This document shows, piece by piece, positions 5,128 through 9,389 of a stretch of 9,389 nt of DNA. Positions within the stretch are counted from its first letter, which is position 1; the number at the start of each line of letters is the position of its first letter. The stretch is from JBEATZ01 sp041178545 (GTDB lineage: Bacteria; Planctomycetota; UBA1135; UBA2386). The stretch is from the NCBI GenBank assembly GCA_041178545.1, contig JBEGVB010000070.1, positions 1 through 9,389 on the forward strand. The letters run 5' to 3'. A program made the position numbers and the translations under genes. The notes below the pieces were generated by a model. The model was not told the DNA's origin. It made no database searches and saw nothing but the letters and a program-made list of their open reading frames with translations.

Positions 5128-6656
5128 GCGCCACCTCCCATCGTGCGGAAGCCCGCGAGTTCGCCCCACACGGCAGACGAGCTGCGGGTCGCAGCGCCAC
5201 TGGATCCTGCAGTCGCGCTGCGCGCCGGGGCCACTGCCTGGCAGAGGACAGCAGCCGCCAACGCGAGGTCATCGGGCGCGGTGCCGGGCCCGGCAGCGAG
5301 GTCGGGGCGCTTGCCAAGCATGTCGATGCTCATGCGTCCGGCGCGGAAGTCCGGGTCCTCGACGATGCGGCGCAGGAAGTCGACGTTGGTGGGGATGCCC
5401 AGGTAGACGCTCTCCGCGAGCGCCTGCGCCATGCGCGTGCACGCAGTCTGGCGGTCGGGTGCGTACACGATGAGCTTGGCGAGCATGGAGTCGTAGTGCA
5501 CCGGCACTTCCCAGCCCGAGTACACGCCCGAGTCCACGCGGATGCCCGGCCCGGCCGCCTCGCGCACGAGCCGCAGCAGGCCTGAGGCCGGCAGGTAGCC
5601 CTGCTCCGGCGCCTCGGCACAGATGCGCGCCTCGATGGCATGGCCGCGCGGACGCAGGTCGCGCCCGGCCAGCAGGGTCTCCAGCCGTTCGCCCGCGGCC
5701 ACGCGCACCTGCAGGTGCACGAGGTCGACGCCAGTGACCAGTTCGGTCACCGGGTGCTCGACCTGCAGCCGCGCATTGACCTCGAGGAAGTAGAAGTTGC
5801 CCTTCTCGTCGAGCAGGAACTCCGCCGTGCCCGCGTTGTCGTAGCCCACGGCCTTGGCGAGCTTCACCGCTGCCTCGCCCATGCGCTTGCGCAGCGCCTC
5901 GTCGACGGCCACCGAGGGCGACTCCTCCAGCACCTTCTGGTGGCGGCGCTGCATCGAGCACTCGCGCTCGTGCAGCGACACCACGTGGCCGTGGGTGTCA
6001 CCCATCAGCTGGATCTCGATGTGCCGCGCCGGCGCAACCGCGCGCTCGACGATCATGCGGTCGTCGCCGAAGGACGCCTTGGCCTCTCGCCTGCCGGCTG
6101 CAATCGCCTCCGCAAGGTCCTCCTCGCGATCGACGCGGCGCATGCCGCGCCCGCCGCCGCCTGCGCTTGCCTTCACCATCACCGGCAACCCGATGCGGCG
6201 CGCTGCCGCAAGCAGCGAGGCATCGCCCTCGTCCTGCTCGGTGCCGGGGATCACCGGGACCCCGGCGCGCACGGCTTCCTCGCGCGCAGCCTTCTTGGAA
6301 CCGAGACGGTCCATGGCCTGTGGGTTGGGGCCGATGAACACGAGACCTGCGTCCCGCACCGCCCGGGCGAACGCAGCGTTCTCGGACAGGAAACCGTAGC
6401 CGGGGTGGATCGCCTCCGCGCCCATGGCCTTGGCCGCGGCGAGGATCTTGCCGCCGTCGAGGTAGCTCTCCGTGGCCGTGTTGCCGCCGAGCGGGAACGC
6501 GTGGTCGCAGGCGAGCACGTGTGCGCAGCGACGGTCCACCTCGCTGTGCACGGCAACGGACTCGATGCCCAGTTCGCGCAGTCCGCGCGCCACACGGACG
6601 GCGATCTCACCGCGGTTGGCGATCAGCACGCGGCGGAAGGGTGGGTTGGAAGCCAT
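5124..6656 (-). CDS. Biotin carboxylase subunit of an acyl-CoA carboxylase (ATP-grasp)
   Basis: A 510-residue biotin carboxylase, which uses ATP and bicarbonate to carboxylate biotin on the carrier subunit. Domains: N-terminal RVLIANRGEIAVRVARG (9-25) and HPGYGFLSEN (84-93), ATP-grasp core with VKASAGGGGRGM (161-172), and C-terminal IEARICAE (341-348). Residues matching the E. coli AccC active site are Lys121, Lys162, His212, Lys241, Glu279, Glu292, Arg296, Gln298, Glu300 and Arg344, so it should be active. The typical VNTRLQVEH reads VNARLQVEH, a mild change. E. coli AccC has about 450 residues; the extra tail here (PDDLALAAA, then VWGELAGFR at 496-504) resembles the region after BC in methylcrotonyl/propionyl/geranyl-CoA carboxylase alpha chains, so I read it as catabolic acyl-CoA carboxylase rather than acetyl-CoA carboxylase. 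TAAGGTG at the upstream gene's stop supplies the ribosome site eight bases before ATG 6656. The acyl-CoA substrate is not deducible; the convergent AtuA genes hint at an isoprenoid-type substrate. Confidence 0.96.
   Translation of the reverse strand: MASNPPFRRVLIANRGEIAVRVARGLRELGIESVAVHSEVDRRCAHVLACDHAFPLGGNTATESYLDGGKILAAAKAMGAEAIHPGYGFLSENAAFARAVRDAGLVFIGPNPQAMDRLGSKKAAREEAVRAGVPVIPGTEQDEGDASLLAAARRIGLPVMVKASAGGGGRGMRRVDREEDLAEAIAAGRREAKASFGDDRMIVERAVAPARHIEIQLMGDTHGHVVSLHERECSMQRRHQKVLEESPSVAVDEALRKRMGEAAVKLAKAVGYDNAGTAEFLLDEKGNFYFLEVNARLQVEHPVTELVTGVDLVHLQVRVAAGERLETLLAGRDLRPRGHAIEARICAEAPEQGYLPASGLLRLVREAAGPGIRVDSGVYSGWEVPVHYDSMLAKLIVYAPDRQTACTRMAQALAESVYLGIPTNVDFLRRIVEDPDFRAGRMSIDMLGKRPDLAAGPGTAPDDLALAAAVLCQAVAPARSATAGSSGAATRSSSAVWGELAGFRTMGGGA
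5133..5138 (-). promoter_or_regulatory. Shine-Dalgarno site of the biotin-carrier gene
   Basis: On the minus strand GGAGGT (5138-5133) lies five bases before ATG 5127, within the final codons of the biotin carboxylase gene. It decides the carrier start and argues that division of the carboxylase alpha chain into two genes is genuine rather than a sequencing frameshift. Confidence 0.75.
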
Positions 6657-6668
6657 GGGCCCCGCACC

Positions 6669-8900
6669 TTACCCGCCAACGCGCACCCATCCAGCAGCCG
6701 CGTCCACTTCGACCCTCATGCCGTCGCGGAGCACCGTGTGTGCGCCGCGCACGTTGGTGACCGCTGGCAGGCCCACCTCGCGCACGAGGATCGAACCGTG
6801 CGACAGCTCGCCACCTGTCTCCACCACCACCGCATCCACCTGCCGCAGCAGCGGGATCCAGCCGGCGTCGATGGCGGCGGCCACCAGCACCAACGGCATG
6901 CCGGGGACCGACTCCGGTCGCGGCGCACGTGGATCGGCAGCGACCCACACGATGCCGGCCACGACTCCGCGCGTGAGCCCGAGGCCGCGGAGCACCGAGG
7001 CATCCGGCACAGCACCCATGCCCGCCGTGCGCCAAGAACTGCGCGTGAAGACGTCGGCAAGGCGGATGCATTCCTCGGCAGCCAGATCGGCACGTCGTGC
7101 CGTCGCGAAGACCGTGTCAAACGACGCGCCCGCGTCCAGCTGGTGGAGTTCGTCGACTGTCAGGTCGAACACCAGGTCCGGGTCAGCAAGGCAACCGCCT
7201 GCCGCGCAATGCGCAGCAAGGGTGCGCAGCGACTGCCGGACGGCGTCGAAGCAACGCATCGCGTCGTGACGCAGCTGCTCGCGTGCGGCCAGGGGCTTGC
7301 GCGCGAGCCACCAGACCGGGGTGCACAGCAGGCCGCGCAAGGTGCGCAGCGGCGCCGGGGGACGTTGGACCGGTCCGCAACCGAGGGACTGAAGCAGATC
7401 CTCCGGACGCTCGTGCGTGCGCGGCACTCCCACGTCGCTCTCGAAGGCCCCGCGGTGGCCGTACTCGCGCAGGTAGGTGTCCCATGCCGGTGCAAAGCCG
7501 GGGTCGCCCGGACCGAGTTCGCGCAGCCGCTCCTGCGCCTCGAACATCCTCGCGGTGACGGTGCGGTGTCCTGATGCCAGCTCGTGCAGCACACCGCAGC
7601 GGCGCAGCAGGGCAAGTGGCCCCGACATGGACCCGGTGAGCGACATCATGGCGTGGACGAGCACCACGTAGGCCTCGGCCAAGTGGTCGGTGCACGCGTG
7701 GAAGGTGTCGCGCGGCTGCGCCGCAAGCTGTGCGATGCGCCGTGCTGCGGAACGTGCCTCGTGCGTCGAGCCCTGCTGCCGCCATGCGAGTCGCAGCAGC
7801 ACGGGCGCAGACGCAAGGAGCCGCATGGGACGCAACCCGACCCCGCGCGGGCCCTCGGGACCGCCGATGGAGTCGGTGACGAGCCGCGTGGGCAGTCCCC
7901 AGCGCCGCATCATGTCGGTGAGCAGCGAGAGGTTGATGCGCGGCCTGCCGGCAAACAGCTCCAGGAACAGGCGCCTCCTGGGCAGCCGGGCGTCCATCGC
8001 CCGGTAGTGCGCGAAGAGCCGCCCTGCGCACGCGGCGATCAACGAGCTCATCAGGCGCGAAGGGTGCTCCGGCAGGATCTCGCGGTGGTTGGCGACGGTG
8101 AACCACTCGTCGCGCAACAGGCTGGCGGTCACCGGGCGCACCTGGAGCAGCCAGCAGGTCGTGCCGTCGTCGGCCCACTCCACGTCCCAGTCGGCATCGC
8201 CGAAGACGCTGCGCACCCCTTGGAGCAGCCGCTGCAGCCGCTGCTGCCAGGGCTCCAAGGTGCGGTCGGGCCGCTCCCGTCCGCGCAGCCGCGGCAGGTC
8301 GAGGTGCGTGCCGTGCTCCAACCCGCCCACCAGGCGTTCGGCAGTGCCCGCCACGTGCTCGACGACATCGTCTTCGTGCTCGGCAAGTGCAAACGCCACG
8401 CCACTGTGCCGCGCTTCGACCATGCGCATGAGCAGCACGTCGCGCCGCGTCACCTCGACGTCATGTGCCAGCGAACTGTCCCACACGCGCGCGAGTGCCT
8501 GCACCAGTTCGGTCGCGTCGCCGCGTCGCACCCGCAGCACCGACACGAACCTCCCTGCCTGCGACTGGCTCGTACCGTCCTCGCAGGCAAACGCGCTGCG
8601 CACCGCCAGCACGTCGTCGGCAGCAAGCCAGTCGGGCAGCCGCAGCTCCGCAAGGAACGGGCCGGTGTCCCCGCGGTGGACTCCCTCGCGGTCGGCCGTG
8701 AGGAGTTCGACGGCGAGGAGCCTGCGCCAAAGGGCGTCGGTGAGCACGAGGCCGCGCGGCACGGGCAGGCCCTTGCGCATGGCGTGGTCGAGCCGCCAGG
8801 CCTTGGACCCCGCACCGAGGTCCTCCAGCAGACCGCAGCCGAGTTCGAGCCAGCCGATCTGGTGCAGGTCCTTCGCACCGGCGGCCTCACGACCCGTCAT
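6669..8900 (-). CDS. Rifampin-phosphotransferase-like PEP-utilising/pyruvate-phosphate-dikinase-family enzyme
   Basis: A 743-residue protein with the three-part layout of Rph enzymes, not of PEP synthase, because it has no C-terminal PEP-binding TIM barrel. Residues 1-258 form a PPDK_N ATP-grasp domain: GAGSKAWRL and GLPVPRGLVLT, VRSAFACEDGTSQSQAG (100-116), SGVAFA (166-171), and EWADDGTTCWLLQVRP ending at 256. Lys33, Arg101, Glu241, Gln253 and Arg255 are plausible ATP ligands. The helical middle (about 262-635) opens with FTVANHREILPEHPSRL and contains YGHRGAFESDVGVPR (480-494), as in Rph-type middle domains. The C-terminal swivelling domain (about 638-743) has GGELSHGSILVREVGLPAV with phospho-carrier His701. 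Such enzymes split ATP and pass the beta-phosphate through the histidine to a substrate; the substrate here is unknown. The usual GGK near the N-terminus is GSK, and length is about 120 residues below Rph. The frame stays open upstream to 9260, but ATG 8900 has GGGAG seven bases before it and an ATGA overlap with the hydrolase gene. Confidence 0.86.
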   Translation of the reverse strand: MTGREAAGAKDLHQIGWLELGCGLLEDLGAGSKAWRLDHAMRKGLPVPRGLVLTDALWRRLLAVELLTADREGVHRGDTGPFLAELRLPDWLAADDVLAVRSAFACEDGTSQSQAGRFVSVLRVRRGDATELVQALARVWDSSLAHDVEVTRRDVLLMRMVEARHSGVAFALAEHEDDVVEHVAGTAERLVGGLEHGTHLDLPRLRGRERPDRTLEPWQQRLQRLLQGVRSVFGDADWDVEWADDGTTCWLLQVRPVTASLLRDEWFTVANHREILPEHPSRLMSSLIAACAGRLFAHYRAMDARLPRRRLFLELFAGRPRINLSLLTDMMRRWGLPTRLVTDSIGGPEGPRGVGLRPMRLLASAPVLLRLAWRQQGSTHEARSAARRIAQLAAQPRDTFHACTDHLAEAYVVLVHAMMSLTGSMSGPLALLRRCGVLHELASGHRTVTARMFEAQERLRELGPGDPGFAPAWDTYLREYGHRGAFESDVGVPRTHERPEDLLQSLGCGPVQRPPAPLRTLRGLLCTPVWWLARKPLAAREQLRHDAMRCFDAVRQSLRTLAAHCAAGGCLADPDLVFDLTVDELHQLDAGASFDTVFATARRADLAAEECIRLADVFTRSSWRTAGMGAVPDASVLRGLGLTRGVVAGIVWVAADPRAPRPESVPGMPLVLVAAAIDAGWIPLLRQVDAVVVETGGELSHGSILVREVGLPAVTNVRGAHTVLRDGMRVEVDAAAGWVRVGG

Positions 8901-9388
8901 GAACCGGCTCCCGCGCGCAGCACGAGTTCGCGGCCCAGCGCCTCCAGCCGCCGGGCCCACGCCCGCGGACGGTCGAGCATGGGGAAGTGGCCCCAACCGG
9001 GCTCCACGACCGTGCGACTCGCGGGAAGCAAGCGTGCGAAGGCTGCTGCGTGCTCGGGTGCGAGCACGCGCTCGCTGCCGCCCCACCACAGCACCGCAGG
9101 CATGTGGACCGGCTGCAACTGCTCGAACCAGTCGGCCGTGATCCAGTCGAACATGGCCCCGAACAGCGCACAGTTGCGGTAGCCGTCGAAGAAGGCATCG
9201 AGGTGCTCGCGCGGCACCGCTCCCTCGGGCGAAGCATGGTCGAACAACCGCCTCGTCCACAGCCCGCGCAGGATGCGCGCGGCAAGCGTCCGGCGCGCCA
9301 ACGTGCGCATGCCGGGGAGCTTCATGAGCTTGGGGAAGCGGCGCTGGGCGAGCCGCGCGCCCACCGGGGACTGCAGAATCACGCCATC
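8897..9388 (-). CDS. Alpha/beta-hydrolase fold protein, C-terminal part (truncated by window edge)
   Basis: About 163 C-terminal residues of an alpha/beta hydrolase are visible; the frame is open to the window end, so the GTG at 9382 is internal and the oxyanion and nucleophile-elbow regions lie outside. VILQSPVG near the left end resembles the strand after the nucleophile elbow. It is followed by a helical cap-like stretch (LDAFFDGYRNCALFGAMFDW) and then the classic C-terminal pattern MPAVLWWGGSERVLAPEHA...ARLLPASRTVVEPGWGHFPML. The His in GWGHFP is the expected catalytic histidine. At the usual acid position, WGxxD, the sequence reads WGGSE, so the acid would be glutamate. The substrate cannot be deduced (ester, lactone, thioester or C-C bond hydrolysis are all possible). 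Its TGA overlaps the phosphotransferase start, so the two are translationally coupled and probably act in the same process. Confidence 0.82.
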   Translation of the reverse strand, partial: DGVILQSPVGARLAQRRFPKLMKLPGMRTLARRTLAARILRGLWTRRLFDHASPEGAVPREHLDAFFDGYRNCALFGAMFDWITADWFEQLQPVHMPAVLWWGGSERVLAPEHAAAFARLLPASRTVVEPGWGHFPMLDRPRAWARRLEALGRELVLRAGAGS

Positions 9389-9389
9389 G

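Noticed and set aside
5640..7574. Plus-strand ORF of 644 codons opposite biotin carboxylase and the phosphotransferase
   Set aside because: It crosses the boundary between two well-supported minus-strand genes and has no recognisable motif; long antisense frames are expected at this GC content.
6669..8900. Annotation as PEP synthase (PpsA) or pyruvate phosphate dikinase
   Set aside because: The swivelling His domain is at the C-terminus and the PEP-binding TIM barrel is absent, so the canonical reaction to PEP is not supported.
7584..9182. Plus-strand ORF of 532 codons opposite the phosphotransferase and hydrolase
   Set aside because: It spans two real genes, has shadow-frame composition (His, Gln, Arg rich) and no domain signature.
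6669..9260. 863-codon extended version of the phosphotransferase frame
   Set aside because: The first 120 residues are an Arg/Ala-rich shadow of the hydrolase gene; ATG 8900 has a Shine-Dalgarno site and an ATGA overlap.
1..9389. Defence system, mobile element, CRISPR array or RNA gene
   Set aside because: No transposase, integrase, nuclease, direct-repeat array or tRNA/rRNA-like segment was seen; genes are packed end to end with housekeeping or catabolic families.

Overview
The window is chromosomal DNA of a high-G+C bacterium (roughly 70% G+C judged by eye, strong G/C preference at third codon positions, several GTG starts). Nothing in it fixes the phylum. The gene mix and packing suit a free-living, catabolically versatile heterotroph; a high-GC planctomycete-like lineage is my weak guess. 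I see no mobile element, CRISPR array, tRNA or rRNA. There is almost no non-coding sequence: ten protein genes fill the window, in two convergent groups that meet at about position 3060.

Plus strand (2-3055), four translationally coupled genes: the 3' part of an AtuA-family (DUF1446) protein, its small AtuA-like ferredoxin-fold partner, a single-domain phosphate acetyltransferase, and a long TspO/MBR-like membrane protein. Each junction is a start/stop overlap (TGATG, GTGA, GTGA). AtuA-family genes are known from acyclic-terpene and other acyl-CoA carboxylase-dependent catabolic clusters.

Minus strand (9388 down to 3065), six genes read leftward: the C-terminal part of an alpha/beta hydrolase, a 743-residue phosphotransferase with rifampin-phosphotransferase-type domain order (ATP-grasp, helical middle, C-terminal swivelling His domain), the biotin carboxylase and biotin-carrier subunits of an acyl-CoA carboxylase, a YfiT/BstA-like DinB protein, and a divergent RlmN/Cfr-family radical SAM rRNA methyltransferase. 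Spacings are 4-bp overlap, 12 bp, 4-bp overlap, 3 bp and 8 bp, so this looks like one operon whose promoter lies beyond the right edge.

Taken together, the carboxylase subunits and the AtuA pair suggest degradation of a branched or isoprenoid-type acyl-CoA; the carboxyltransferase (beta) subunit is not in the window. The most interesting items are the uncharacterised Rph-like phosphotransferase coupled to a hydrolase, the carboxylase alpha chain divided into two overlapping genes exactly between its canonical domains, and an inverted repeat spanning the convergent stop codons that may serve both operons as a terminator. No promoter is visible inside the window; both operons must start outside it or from internal sites I cannot recognise.
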